DNA of 64,000 nt, taken from Agromyces sp. S2-1-8. Lineage in GTDB: Bacteria; Actinomycetota; Actinomycetes; Actinomycetales; Microbacteriaceae. Shown here in pieces: positions 8,093 to 16,925 of this stretch; position 1 is the stretch's first letter, and every line of letters starts with the position of its first letter. The position numbers and the translations under genes are program-made. The notes below the pieces were generated by a model. It searched no databases and was not told the origin of the DNA. It was given only the letters and a program-made list of their open reading frames with translations. The DNA is taken from contig NZ_JAJOLP010000001.1 in the NCBI RefSeq assembly GCF_021129215.1, forward strand, positions 248,001 to 312,000. The letters run 5' to 3'.

Positions 8093-8127
8093 TCTGCAGC
8101 ACCCTTCGACTCACAAGGATTCCCGTC

Positions 8128-8928
8128 ATGTCTCTCGCACTCGCCACCGCTCCCGTCGCCCCGGCCGTCCGCCCGGTGCAGGCCCGCACGGCCCCGTCGC
8201 TCTCCGCCGCCCCGTCGGCGGCGCCGCTCCGCTCGCTCTCCTCGGCCGTCGCCGCCGAGGCCGCCGCCGTCGCCCGGCCCGCCGCCGCGACGCCCGCCGC
8301 ACCCCGGGTCCGCGCCGTGCCCGAAGGCACCGAGGCCCGCGGCTTCGTGCTCTACGTCGGCATCGACGAGGCAAAGGCCGCCGAAGACGGCACCACGCTC
8401 CACCGCATCGTCGAGGCGCTCCGCGCCCTGACCGCCGAGGTCGCCCCGTCGTCGGAGACCTACGCCGCCGTGGCCCTCGCCCCCGAGGGCGCCGGCGGCC
8501 GCGACGTCGACGTCGTGCGCCTCGCCCTGCAGGACCCGGCCGCCCTCGCGAAGCAGCGCGAGGGCAAGGGCACCCGCAACGACGCCGACCGTCACCCGAA
8601 CGGCGTCATCATCGACATCTCGCGCAAGCGCGTGCTGCTCGACGGCGAGGCCGCCGGCCTCACCTACAAGGAGTTCGAGCTGCTGCAGTACCTCGTGCTG
8701 CGCGAGGGCCGCACGATCGACCGCCACGAGCTCATCGAGAACCTGTGGGACGCCGACGACGAGGCGCCGAGCGAGCGCACGATCGACGTGCACGTGCGGC
8801 GCCTGCGCTCGAAGCTCGCCCACTACCAGGACATCGTGCGCACCGTGCGCGGCGTCGGCTACCGCTTCGACCGTCACGCGGACGTCTCCATCCGCCAGGC
8901 TTCGACGCCGTCGCCCGACCTCTACTGA
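8128..8928 (+). CDS. OmpR/PhoB-type winged-helix DNA-binding protein without a receiver domain
   Basis: The 266-residue protein has an Ala/Pro-rich low-complexity first 65 residues and a central domain of no recognisable family (about 70-130). A clear Trans_reg_C winged helix follows at about 155-245: LTYKEFELLQYLVLREGRTIDRHELIENLW, SERTIDVHVRRLRSKL, VRTVRGVGYRF. No phospho-acceptor receiver domain precedes it, so it is not a normal response regulator. It probably needs another signal, perhaps linked to the Cys-rich leader upstream. The region from 8929 to 9205 holds only two hairpin repeats. Confidence 0.85.
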   Translation: MSLALATAPVAPAVRPVQARTAPSLSAAPSAAPLRSLSSAVAAEAAAVARPAAATPAAPRVRAVPEGTEARGFVLYVGIDEAKAAEDGTTLHRIVEALRALTAEVAPSSETYAAVALAPEGAGGRDVDVVRLALQDPAALAKQREGKGTRNDADRHPNGVIIDISRKRVLLDGEAAGLTYKEFELLQYLVLREGRTIDRHELIENLWDADDEAPSERTIDVHVRRLRSKLAHYQDIVRTVRGVGYRFDRHADVSIRQASTPSPDLY

Positions 8929-8966
8929 GCGCCCTGCGGTGCCGAGGCGAGCTCGCGCACCGCATG

Positions 8967-9024
8967 TGCAGGATCAGGCGTCGAGCGGGCTCGAATACGG
9001 CGGTACCAGCCGGCTCATCCTGCA
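8967..9024. repeat. TGCAGGAT...ATCCTGCA hairpin element, copy 1
   Basis: A 58-base unit has inverted ends TGCAGGAT and ATCCTGCA. It shares the direct repeat GCCGGCTCATCCTGCAAGT with copy 2, 115 nt away. Both units lie between the winged-helix gene and the 3' end of the SulP gene. Confidence 0.55.
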
Positions 9025-9079
9025 AGTCGCAGCCGGATGCCGCACGGCAGGCACTCCGCCAGCCGTGTCTCGCACGCGA

Positions 9080-9139
9080 TTGCAGGACATTCCATCCGGC
9101 AAGCCCGGATAGGGCGGCGCCGGCCGGCTCATCCTGCAA
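9080..9139. repeat. TTGCAGGA...TCCTGCAA hairpin element, copy 2
   Basis: A 60-base unit has inverted ends TTGCAGGA and TCCTGCAA, and the right half is shared with copy 1. A solitary left-end motif, ATTGCAGGACA, recurs at 11431-11441 on the other side of the SulP-ArsR operon. This suggests a small dispersed palindromic family. Confidence 0.55.
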
Positions 9140-9205
9140 GTTGCGCGCGAGTGCCCCTCCGGTGGCCGATCACCCGTCTCGAGACGCATGATCCTTCGTC
9201 GCGCG

Positions 9206-10903
9206 CTACTCGGCCACCGGGTGCGCCCGCGCGACGTGGCTGCGGGCGTGCGCGACCGCGAGGCCGAGGTCGTCGAACAGGTGGTTCTGGTGACGCAGCG
9301 ACGACACGACGCCGACCCGCGTCGCGACGCCGAGGTGATCGGCGCGGATGCCCTTCACGAGCACCGTGACCCCACGGCGCTCGAGCGCCGTGATGAGCTC
9401 GGTGATGACCTGGGCGCCCGTGGCGTCGAGCAGCTGCAGCTGCGACATGCGGATGATCACGACCTCGATGCCGCGGATGTCGCCGACGCGTTCGAGCATG
9501 CGCTCGGCCGCGCCGAAGAAGAGGGCGCCCTCGAGCCGGAACAGGGCGATGCGCTCGTCGCCGGGCTCGGCCGGCGGCGGCAGCTCCTCGCGGTGCACGC
9601 CGCTCGAGCGCGACAGTGCGCGCAGCGCGAAGAACGCCGCGACGGCGATGCCGATGAGCACGGCGTAGATGAGGTCGAAGCTCACCGTGATGACGGCCGT
9701 GACGACGAACACGACCGCATCCGACCGGGTCGAGCCGAGCACGGTGCGCACCGTCGCGAACGAGATCATGCGGGTCGCCGTGACCATCAGCACCCCGGCG
9801 AGCGCCGCGAGCGGGATGACGGCGACGACCGCGCCCCCGACGAGCACGATCGCGAGCAGCAGCAGCGCGTGCACCACAGCGGCGAGCCGTGTGCGTCCGC
9901 CCGAGCGCACGTTGACGGCCGTGCGTGCGATCGCCCCGGTGGCCGGCATGCCGCCGAAGAGCCCGGCCGCGACCGAGGCGAGCCCCTGCCCGACGAGCTC
10001 GCGGTCGGCGTCGTACGGGCCGGTGTCGGAGATCGACGCCGCGACGCGCGCCGAGAGCAGCGACTCGATGGCCGCGAGGGCGGCCACCGTGAGCGCCGCA
10101 CCTGCGAGCCCGCTCATGGCCGCCCAGTCGGCCGTCGGCAGCGCCGGCGCCGGCAGCCCTGCGGGCAGTTCGCCGATCGTGGCGACGGGGGCCTGCACGA
10201 GCACGGCGACGGCGCTCACGACGATGATCGCGATGATCGAGCCGGGCAGCTTCGGATGCAGCCGCGGTGCGACGAGCATGATCGCGGCGACGACCGCGAC
10301 GATGCCGATCGACCACGCGGCATCCGGCCATTCGACCGCCGCGAGCGACTGCACGGCCGCGACCGCGGCGTTCGTGCTCTCGCCGGGCGCCGAGCCGACC
10401 GCGGCCGGCACCTGCTGCAGGAAGATGATGATCGCGATCCCGAGCGTGAACCCCTCGATGACCGGCCACGGGATGTAGCTCACCGCACGGCCGAGCCGCA
10501 GCACGCCGGCCACGACGACGATCACTCCGGCGAGCACGCCCACGAGCGCGAGCACGCCGGCGCCGTGCGACGCGACGATGGGGGCGAGCACGACGACCAT
10601 CGCACCGGTCGGCCCCGACACCTGCACGTTCGAGCCGCCGAACACCGCCGCCACGATGCCCGCGACGATCGCGGTGACGAGGCCCGCCTCGGCCCCGGCG
10701 CCCGAGCTGACGCCGAACGCGAGCGCGAGCGGCAGCGCGACGATCCCGACCGTGATGCCCGCGATCACGTCGCCCCGCCAGGTGCGGCGGAGGTCGCGGT
10801 AGTCGGCCGGGCTCGGCAGCAGCGCGAGCGCCGCACGCCCGAGGCGGGCGAGGGCGCCGGTGCGTGCCGTGCGCTCGGCGGCCGCCGGCGTCGACCCGGT
10901 CAC
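9206..10903 (-). CDS. SulP family inorganic anion transporter with STAS domain
   Basis: The 565-residue membrane protein has the SLC26/SulP core (LRRTWRGDVIAGITVGIVALPLALAFGV at the start; GGSNVQVSGPTGAM) and a cytoplasmic STAS domain from about residue 450 (RLEGALFFGAAERML, MSQLQLLDATGAQ). Family substrates are sulfate, bicarbonate or other anions. The GTG at 10903 overlaps the stop codon of the upstream arsR-type gene (GTGA), so it is translated by coupling and is probably controlled by that repressor. The substrate is not predictable. Confidence 0.92.
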   Translation of the reverse strand: MTGSTPAAAERTARTGALARLGRAALALLPSPADYRDLRRTWRGDVIAGITVGIVALPLALAFGVSSGAGAEAGLVTAIVAGIVAAVFGGSNVQVSGPTGAMVVVLAPIVASHGAGVLALVGVLAGVIVVVAGVLRLGRAVSYIPWPVIEGFTLGIAIIIFLQQVPAAVGSAPGESTNAAVAAVQSLAAVEWPDAAWSIGIVAVVAAIMLVAPRLHPKLPGSIIAIIVVSAVAVLVQAPVATIGELPAGLPAPALPTADWAAMSGLAGAALTVAALAAIESLLSARVAASISDTGPYDADRELVGQGLASVAAGLFGGMPATGAIARTAVNVRSGGRTRLAAVVHALLLLAIVLVGGAVVAVIPLAALAGVLMVTATRMISFATVRTVLGSTRSDAVVFVVTAVITVSFDLIYAVLIGIAVAAFFALRALSRSSGVHREELPPPAEPGDERIALFRLEGALFFGAAERMLERVGDIRGIEVVIIRMSQLQLLDATGAQVITELITALERRGVTVLVKGIRADHLGVATRVGVVSSLRHQNHLFDDLGLAVAHARSHVARAHPVAE

Positions 10904-11277
10904 GAGCCCACGACCGCGGCGGGCGGGATCTCGGGCAGCCCGGTGCGCTCGATGAGCTGCCGCTCGGTCGTCTGCAGGATCTCGCCGAGCAGCGCCCGGG
11001 CGACGCGCAGCAGGTCGGCGACCTGCGGGTAGGCGAGCCGGTAGAACACCTGGTTGCCGCGGCGCTCGGCGACCACGAGCAGGTTGCGCTTGAGCACGGC
11101 GAGGTGCTGCGAGAGGTGCGAGGCCTCGAGGCCGGTGGCGTCGAGCAGCTCCGAGACGGATGCCTCGGGGCTGGCCGAGAGCACCTCGAGCACTCGCACC
11201 CGCAGGGGATGCGCGAGCCCCTTGAAGAGGTTCGCCTTCACCTCGTAGAGCGGCCGGTGGGCGTCGGGGTGCGGCAC
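10900..11277 (-). CDS. ArsR family repressor of the SulP operon
   Basis: The 125-residue winged-helix protein has LFKGLAHPLRVRVLEVLSASPEASVSELLDATGLEASHLSQHLAVLKRNLLV, typical of ArsR/SmtB repressors. There is no ELCVCDL-type cysteine metal site. The start is GTG 11277, with a GAAGGA ribosome site. A perfect 9-base inverted repeat sits 15 nt upstream of the start. This points to autoregulation and control of the coupled SulP gene. ArsR-SulP pairs with SulP members are common in actinobacteria; the inducing signal is unknown. Confidence 0.9.
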   Translation of the reverse strand: MPHPDAHRPLYEVKANLFKGLAHPLRVRVLEVLSASPEASVSELLDATGLEASHLSQHLAVLKRNLLVVAERRGNQVFYRLAYPQVADLLRVARALLGEILQTTERQLIERTGLPEIPPAAVVGS

Positions 11278-11292
11278 GAGACATCCTTCGTT

Positions 11293-11314
11293 TGATGGAT
11301 TGATGAATCCATCA
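11293..11314. promoter_or_regulatory. Operator of the ArsR-SulP operon
   Basis: Perfect 9-base arms TGATGGATT and AATCCATCA are separated by GATG. The site abuts the ribosome site of the arsR-type gene. AT-rich palindromes of this type (compare ATA-N-TAT arsR boxes with internal TGA/TCA) are bound by ArsR-family dimers. Confidence 0.75.
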
Positions 11315-11563
11315 TCCCGCTGGAATCGGCTCTCGGAAGAATCACAGAACGATAACTAGCGCCTGTTACCGATCCGTTATATATTCGGAAGTGCGCCGGC
11401 TGTTTGCTGTGGCGGACGGCGCGGAATGTGATTGCAGGACACTCTTGGTGCAAGGGCGAGGGCCGGTCGTCAGCCTCTACGACCGGCCCTCAACCGTTCC
11501 CTCCTGCGCCGCCTCTCGCGGTTCCCTATTGTTGGATGCGTCCGATCGACGAAGGGGGCCGGC

Positions 11564-12001
11564 ATGGCCGATCGCGCGACCACCGTCGCGGCGTGGGAGT
11601 CGCTCTTCCGTGCACAGGTGACCATCATGCGAGCGCTCGCGGCCGAGTTCCCGAGCGACGTGATCTCGCTCAACGAGTACGACGTGCTGTTCAACATCTC
11701 GCGCGCACCCGGTCGGCGACTGCGCCTGAAAGACCTCAACCGCAGCGTCCTCATCACGCAGCCGAGCGTGAGCCGACTCGTCGACCGTCTGGCCGCGCGC
11801 GGCTGCGTCACGAAGGCACCCGACCCCGCCGACGGGCGCGGCACGATCGTCGGCATCACCGAAGAGGGGTTCGCCCTGTTCCGCCGCGTCGCGATCTCGC
11901 ACATGGACGCCATCAACCGGCAGTTCGGCGACGCGCTCTCCGACGACGAGCTGCACACCCTCACCGAGCTCTGCAACCGGCTGCGGGCCGACCCGCAGTA
12001 G
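11564..12001 (+). CDS. MarR family transcriptional regulator
   Basis: The 145-residue winged-helix protein has the MarR core RLRLKDLNRSVLITQPSVSRLVDRLAARGCVTKAPDPADGRGTIVGITEEG. The DxRxxxxxLT-type wing appears as DPADGRGTIVGIT. The ATG at 11564 is preceded by GAAGGGGG. The gene lies upstream of and in line with the dicarboxylate carrier gene, 92 nt away, but with a separate promoter region, so its target is uncertain. The 286 nt between it and the arsR-type gene are AT-rich around 11340-11390 and probably hold promoters for both. Confidence 0.88.
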   Translation: MADRATTVAAWESLFRAQVTIMRALAAEFPSDVISLNEYDVLFNISRAPGRRLRLKDLNRSVLITQPSVSRLVDRLAARGCVTKAPDPADGRGTIVGITEEGFALFRRVAISHMDAINRQFGDALSDDELHTLTELCNRLRADPQ

Positions 12002-12093
12002 CGCCCCCCGAACGGGACTAGACGCAGGGCGCCTTCGAGCAATACTCTCAGCCTCAAGAAGAAGTCCAGGGGTCGGGGCTTGGGGAGGCCGCC

Positions 12094-13533
12094 ATGGAGA
12101 TCGCGCTCGTCGTTCTGCAAGCCTGCGTCGTCATCGGGGCCATCGTGCTCGGCGTCCGGACCGGGGGCCTCGGCCTCGGGCTCTGGGGCGTCGTCGGCAC
12201 GGTCATCCTGGTGTTCGTCTTCCAACTGCCGCCGGGCTCGATCCCGGTCGACGCCTTCTTCATCATCATCGCGGTGATCACTGCGTCGTCGGCGATGCAG
12301 GCGGCGGGCGGCATCGACTACCTCGTCGCGATCGCGTCGAAGATCATCCAGGCGAACCCGAAGCGGCTCACCTACGTCGCGCCGCTCGTCGCGTTCGTGT
12401 TCACGGTGCTCTCGGGCACGTCGAACATCTTCTTCGCCCTGATCCCGGTGATCTACGAGACGGCGTACCGCAACGGGCAGCGACCCGAGCGGGCGCTCGC
12501 GTCGTCGACGGTCACCTCGGGACTCGGCATCACCGCGAGCCCGGTGTCGGCGGCCATGGCCGCCTACCTCGTGCTCATGGACGGCACGGGCTACGGCCTG
12601 CCGCAGATCCTGCTCATCACGGTCCCGGCCGCGATCGTCGCGTGCATCGTGACGTCGATCGTGCAGCAGCGGGTCGGCAAGGACCTGCTCGACGACCCGG
12701 TGTTCCTCAAGCGCGTCGAGGCGGGCACCGTCGAGGTCCCCGAGGCGCTGAAGGCCCGCTACGCGGCGAAGGCCGGCTCCGGCACGACGGCCACGGCCGT
12801 GAAGACCGGCGGGTCGGATGCCTCGGCCGCGGCACCCGGTGACGCGAAGCCCGTGCGCATCGAGCACCCCGTGCCCCCGGGCGGCGCGATCTCGGCGTGG
12901 ATCTTCGTCGCCGGCACGATGCTCATCGTGCTGCTCGGGCTGTTCCCGGGGCTCCGCCCCGCGTTCCCCGACGAGGAGGGGAACCTCGAGCCCATCGGCA
13001 TGTCGACCGTCATCGAGATGATCATGTTCACGGTCGCCCTGGTCATCATCCTCGTGCGCAAGGTCAAGCCGTCGGCGGTCGTCGAACAGCCGCTGCTCAA
13101 GGCCGGCTTCGTCGCGGCCGTCGCGCTCTTCGGTATCGCGTGGATGGCCGACACGTTCATCTCGGCGAACGAGGAGACGATCATCGAGCCGCTCGGCGCG
13201 ATGATCGAGGCCAACCCGCTGCTGCTCGCGGTCGCCCTCTTCATCGTCTGCGGCCTGACGACGAGCCAGTCGGCGACGACGAACACGATGATCCCGATCG
13301 CGCTGGCCGCCGGGCTGGCCCCGGGCATCATCACGGCGATGTGGCCGTCGCTCATCGGCGTCTGGCTCTTCCCGGCCAACGGCTCGCAGATCGCCGCGGT
13401 CGAGACCGACCTCACCGGGTCGACGAAGCTCACCCAGGTGCCGGTCTGGCACTCGTTCACGATCCCGATGCTGGTGTCGTGGGTCGCCGTCGTGCTCGCC
13501 GGCCTGCTGATCCAGCTCGTCGTCCCGGCCTGA
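12094..13533 (+). CDS. Anaerobic C4-dicarboxylate transporter (DcuA/DcuB family)
   Basis: The 479-residue, roughly 10-12-segment carrier opens MEIALVVLQACVVIGAIVLGVRTGGLGLGLWGVVG and contains the GTSNIFFALIPVIYE and GLTTSQSATTNTMIPIALAAG segments typical of Dcu carriers. These exchange fumarate, malate, aspartate or succinate. A hydrophilic Ala/Gly-rich loop (residues about 225-262) is longer than usual. GGGGAGG precedes ATG 12094. It heads a co-oriented cluster with an M20 dipeptidase and an APC permease, suggesting uptake and use of acidic amino acids or their peptides (inference). Confidence 0.88.
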   Translation: MEIALVVLQACVVIGAIVLGVRTGGLGLGLWGVVGTVILVFVFQLPPGSIPVDAFFIIIAVITASSAMQAAGGIDYLVAIASKIIQANPKRLTYVAPLVAFVFTVLSGTSNIFFALIPVIYETAYRNGQRPERALASSTVTSGLGITASPVSAAMAAYLVLMDGTGYGLPQILLITVPAAIVACIVTSIVQQRVGKDLLDDPVFLKRVEAGTVEVPEALKARYAAKAGSGTTATAVKTGGSDASAAAPGDAKPVRIEHPVPPGGAISAWIFVAGTMLIVLLGLFPGLRPAFPDEEGNLEPIGMSTVIEMIMFTVALVIILVRKVKPSAVVEQPLLKAGFVAAVALFGIAWMADTFISANEETIIEPLGAMIEANPLLLAVALFIVCGLTTSQSATTNTMIPIALAAGLAPGIITAMWPSLIGVWLFPANGSQIAAVETDLTGSTKLTQVPVWHSFTIPMLVSWVAVVLAGLLIQLVVPA

Positions 13534-13616
13534 CCCGACGTCGCGCACCGCGAGCTGCCCCGCTCCGTTCGGCACACCTCGGACTTCCGTCAGAAGCGTC
13601 CATCGAAGGAGAGACC

Positions 13617-14972
13617 ATGCCAGACACCGACGACCTGAAGCGTGCCGCCGCCGACCTCATGCCCGAGGTGATCGAACGGCTCGAGGCCCTCGTGCGCATC
13701 CCGTCCGTGGCCTTCCCGGGATTCGACCCCGAACCCGTGCACCGCATGGGCGAGGCCGTGGTCGAGCTGTTCGAGGCGGTCGGCGCCGAGGGCGTGCGCC
13801 TCCTCGACGTGCCCGGCGGCTACCCGTGCGTCTACGCCGACCTGCCCGGGCCGGAGGGCTCGCCGACCGTGCTGCTCTACGCGCACTACGACGTGCAGCC
13901 GGCGCCCGAGAGCCAGGGCTGGTCGAGCACGCCGTTCGAGCCCGTGACGAAGGCCGACGGCCGCATCTACGGTCGCGGCGCGGCCGACGACAAGTCGGGC
14001 CTCGTCATCCACTACGGCACGCTGAAGCTCATCGGGCCCGACCGGCCGTGCCGCATCAAGATCCTCGTCGAGGGCGAGGAGGAGACCATCTCGCATCTCG
14101 AGGGCTTCGTCGAGGCGAACCCCGAGCTGTTCGCGGCCGACGCCTACGTCATCGGCGACATCGGCCCGCAGAAGGTGGGCCGCCCCGGGCTCACGACCGC
14201 GCTCCGCGGCGATGTCGCGTGCACCGTGACGGTGCGCACGCTCGCGAACCCGGTGCACTCCGGCATGTTCGGCGGTGCGGCGCCCGACGCGATGACGGCG
14301 ATGATCCGCATCCTCGACACCCTGCACGACGAGCACGGCGACACGGTCGTCCCCGGCGTCGACAGCTCGGCGTGGAGCGGCGCCGACATGGACGAGGACG
14401 TCTACCGCGAGGGCTCGGCGATCCTGCCCGGCGTCGACTTCCTCGGCACGGGTTCGCTCTCCGACCGCATCTGGGCGAAGCCGTCGGTGACGGTGCTCGG
14501 CATGGACCTGCCGAACACGGCGGAGGCGTCGAACGTGCTGCTGCCCTCGGTCACCGCGAAGCTCTCGATGCGCATCGTGCCGGGCTCCGACGGCGACGCG
14601 CAGCTCGAGGCGCTCATGTCGCACCTGCGATCGCAGCGGCCGTGGAACTGCGAGGTCGAGGTCGAGAAGGTGAAGGTGGGTCACGCGTTCGCGGTGGATG
14701 CCTCGCATCCGGCGATCGTCGCCGCCGAGAGCGCCCTCGCCGACGCCTACGGCGCGCCCGTCGAGAACATCGGCAGCGGGGCGTCGATCCCGCTCGTCGC
14801 CTCCCTGCAGAAGGTCTCGCCCGGATCGGCGATCATCCTCTGGGGCGCTGAGGACACCGCGCAGTCCCGCATCCACGCGTCCGACGAGTCGGTCGACCCC
14901 GGAGAGATCGAGCGCATGATCGCGGCGCAGACGCTCTTCATCCGGGGTGTCGCGGCGTCGGCGCGGTCCTGA
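13617..14972 (+). CDS. M20 family dipeptidase
   Basis: The 451-residue di-zinc metallopeptidase has the M20 metal and catalytic motifs YAHYDVQPAP, YGRGAADDKSG and LVEGEEE, and the dimerisation lid around TVTVRTLANPVHSGMFGG. Relatives cleave dipeptides such as carnosine, or beta-aspartyl and N-acylated peptides. The start at 13617 has AAGGAGAG upstream. It lies 83 nt after the dicarboxylate carrier and 33 nt before an APC permease, in the same direction. Confidence 0.92.
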   Translation: MPDTDDLKRAAADLMPEVIERLEALVRIPSVAFPGFDPEPVHRMGEAVVELFEAVGAEGVRLLDVPGGYPCVYADLPGPEGSPTVLLYAHYDVQPAPESQGWSSTPFEPVTKADGRIYGRGAADDKSGLVIHYGTLKLIGPDRPCRIKILVEGEEETISHLEGFVEANPELFAADAYVIGDIGPQKVGRPGLTTALRGDVACTVTVRTLANPVHSGMFGGAAPDAMTAMIRILDTLHDEHGDTVVPGVDSSAWSGADMDEDVYREGSAILPGVDFLGTGSLSDRIWAKPSVTVLGMDLPNTAEASNVLLPSVTAKLSMRIVPGSDGDAQLEALMSHLRSQRPWNCEVEVEKVKVGHAFAVDASHPAIVAAESALADAYGAPVENIGSGASIPLVASLQKVSPGSAIILWGAEDTAQSRIHASDESVDPGEIERMIAAQTLFIRGVAASARS

Positions 14973-15005
14973 GCACCGGCGGGTCCGAGAAGGGGTGGGG
15001 TTCTC

Positions 15006-16328
15006 ATGACCGCGGACGAGCCGACGCCGGACCAGCCGCCGGCGAACGTGCCGGAGAAGCGCATGACGGTGCTGCAGGCGACCTTCATCGGCGTCGGCTC
15101 GATGGTCGGCGCGGGCATCTTCGCGCTGCTCGGCGCCGCCGGCGCCGTCGCGGGCTCGGCCGTGTGGGTGTCGTTCCTCGTCGCCGGCATCATCGCCGCC
15201 CTGCAGGGCTACTCGTTCGCGAAGCTCGGTGCGAAGTACCCGTCGGGCGGCGGCATCCTCACCTACCTGTCGAAGGGGCTCGGCGAGGGCCATCTCACGG
15301 GCATCGGCTCGTGGCTCTTCTTCACGGCCGGGTCGATCGTCGTCGCGATGATCGCCTCGTCGTTCGGCGGCTACGCGAGCTCGGTGGTCGCGGGCGGCGA
15401 CCCGGGGTGGGCGAAGGCGCTCGGGGTACTGCTCATCGTGGTCATGTCGTGCCTGAACGCGGTCGGCTCACAGGTCGTCGCGCGGGTGCAGTCGGTCATC
15501 GTCGTCGTCGTGCTCGCCATCCTCGTCGTCTTCGCCGCCGTGACGATCGCGAACTGGGATCCGGCGCTGCTCGACCCGGCCGGCTACCCGGGCCTGCAGC
15601 AGATCATCGCGAGCGTCGCGCTCACCTTCTTCGCATTCCTCGGCTTCGGTGTCATCACCTTCACCGCGAAGGACCTGCCGAACCCGTCGCGCCAGTTGCC
15701 GAAGGCGATCTACTTCGCACTCGCGATCGCGACGACGATCTACGTCGCCGTCTCGCTCGGCGTCTTCGGCACGCTGACGGCCGAGCAGGTCGTCGAATAC
15801 GGCACGACGGCGCTCGCGGAGGCGGCGAAACCCACGCTCGGGCAGGCGGGCTACGTGCTGATGGTCGTCACGGCGCTGTTCTCGACGACGGGCGCGGTGA
15901 ACGCCGGCCTGTACCCCTCGATCGGCATGACCCAGCACCTCGCCTCGGTCGGGCAGTTCCCGCCGGTGTTCGGCCGGTCGTTCGCCCGGTTCCCGTTCGG
16001 CCTCATCGTGATGGCGGTGCTCGCCATCGTGCTCGTCGTCGGGTTCGACCTGAACAAGATCGCTTCGATCGGCAGCGCGGTCGCGCTGCTCGTCTTCTCG
16101 GCGGTGACGGTCGCGCACTTCCGCATCTACCGCGAGACGGGTGCGAACATCGTGGTGCTCGTCATCGCGCTCGTCGCGACGCTCGGCACATTCGTCGTCT
16201 TCTGCACGACGACGCTCGTGAACGAGCCGGCGACCGCGATCGCCCTGGTCGCGATCATCGTGCTCGCCACGGTCGTGGACTTCGCCTGGAAGGCCGCGGC
16301 GGAACGGCGCACGACCGCCGCGCGCTGA
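15006..16328 (+). CDS. APC family amino-acid permease
   Basis: The 440-residue, 12-segment permease has the APC signature near the N-terminus (GVGSMVGAGIFALLGAAGAVAGSAV) and FLGFGVITFTAKDLPNPSRQLPKAI in the middle. It imports an unidentified amino acid, presumably linked to the peptidase upstream. It ends the carrier/peptidase/permease cluster; a strong terminator hairpin follows 17 nt after the stop codon. Confidence 0.9.
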   Translation: MTADEPTPDQPPANVPEKRMTVLQATFIGVGSMVGAGIFALLGAAGAVAGSAVWVSFLVAGIIAALQGYSFAKLGAKYPSGGGILTYLSKGLGEGHLTGIGSWLFFTAGSIVVAMIASSFGGYASSVVAGGDPGWAKALGVLLIVVMSCLNAVGSQVVARVQSVIVVVVLAILVVFAAVTIANWDPALLDPAGYPGLQQIIASVALTFFAFLGFGVITFTAKDLPNPSRQLPKAIYFALAIATTIYVAVSLGVFGTLTAEQVVEYGTTALAEAAKPTLGQAGYVLMVVTALFSTTGAVNAGLYPSIGMTQHLASVGQFPPVFGRSFARFPFGLIVMAVLAIVLVVGFDLNKIASIGSAVALLVFSAVTVAHFRIYRETGANIVVLVIALVATLGTFVVFCTTTLVNEPATAIALVAIIVLATVVDFAWKAAAERRTTAAR

Positions 16329-16345
16329 GTCGCGACCGCGCACGA

Positions 16346-16379
16346 CGATGGGGTGGGAACCCTACCTCCCACCCCATCG
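16346..16379 (+). terminator. Terminator after the carrier/peptidase/permease cluster
   Basis: Perfect 13-base arms CGATGGGGTGGGA and TCCCACCCCATCG enclose 8 bases, starting 17 nt after the permease stop. The 16380-16610 stretch that follows has only a 7-base inverted repeat (CGGTCTC-GCATG-GAGACCG) and no gene that I can support. Confidence 0.75.
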
Positions 16380-16610
16380 CGGTCTCGCATGGAGACCGTC
16401 CCGCCGAGCGACCCGAACTGAGCTCGGCGAGCTTGACCCGAGCGGTCGAGAGGGACATTCCGATCGCTCGGCACGTCGAGGTGCAACGGGCCGGTCCGGT
16501 CGGGTACGGACTCGGGTTGTGCTCGAATCGTAACCGCCAGCCCGAGTACGCCGCATCGCCCCGAACGGGGGGATTCCGACGGTCAGGCGGGCGACGGCCG
16601 GTTCGCGGGC

Positions 16611-16925
16611 TCAGGGCCAGTCGACGGATGCCTCGTAACCCGGGTGCTCGCGCAGGTACGCCGCGATGAACGGGCACTCGGGCACGATGCGGTCGCCACG
16701 GGAGACCGCGTCGTCGAGCACGTACTTCGCGAGGCGACTGCCGAGGCCGCGGCCCCCGAACTCGGGCTTGATCACGGTGTGGGTGAACACGATCGCCCCC
16801 GGCTCGAGCCGGAACTGCGCGAACCCGGCCCGCTCGCCGTCGACGACCAGCTGGTACCGCTGCCGGTCGTCGAGGCGAGTGATCTCCACGAGGGCGGCGG
16901 GCTCGGCCGCGCGGGCGTCGCTCAC
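16611..16925 (-). CDS. GNAT-type N-acetyltransferase, YjdJ-like small family
   Basis: The 104-residue protein has the short GNAT form: VIKPEFGGRGLGSRLAKYVLDDAV (acetyl-CoA loop) and the C-terminal RIVPECPFIAAYLREHPGYEA, as in the YjdJ/human NATD1-like group. The substrate is unknown. Its ATG overlaps the hsp20 stop codon (ATGA), so it is the second gene of the heat-shock operon and should share the HspR control seen upstream. Confidence 0.88.
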   Translation of the reverse strand: MSDARAAEPAALVEITRLDDRQRYQLVVDGERAGFAQFRLEPGAIVFTHTVIKPEFGGRGLGSRLAKYVLDDAVSRGDRIVPECPFIAAYLREHPGYEASVDWP

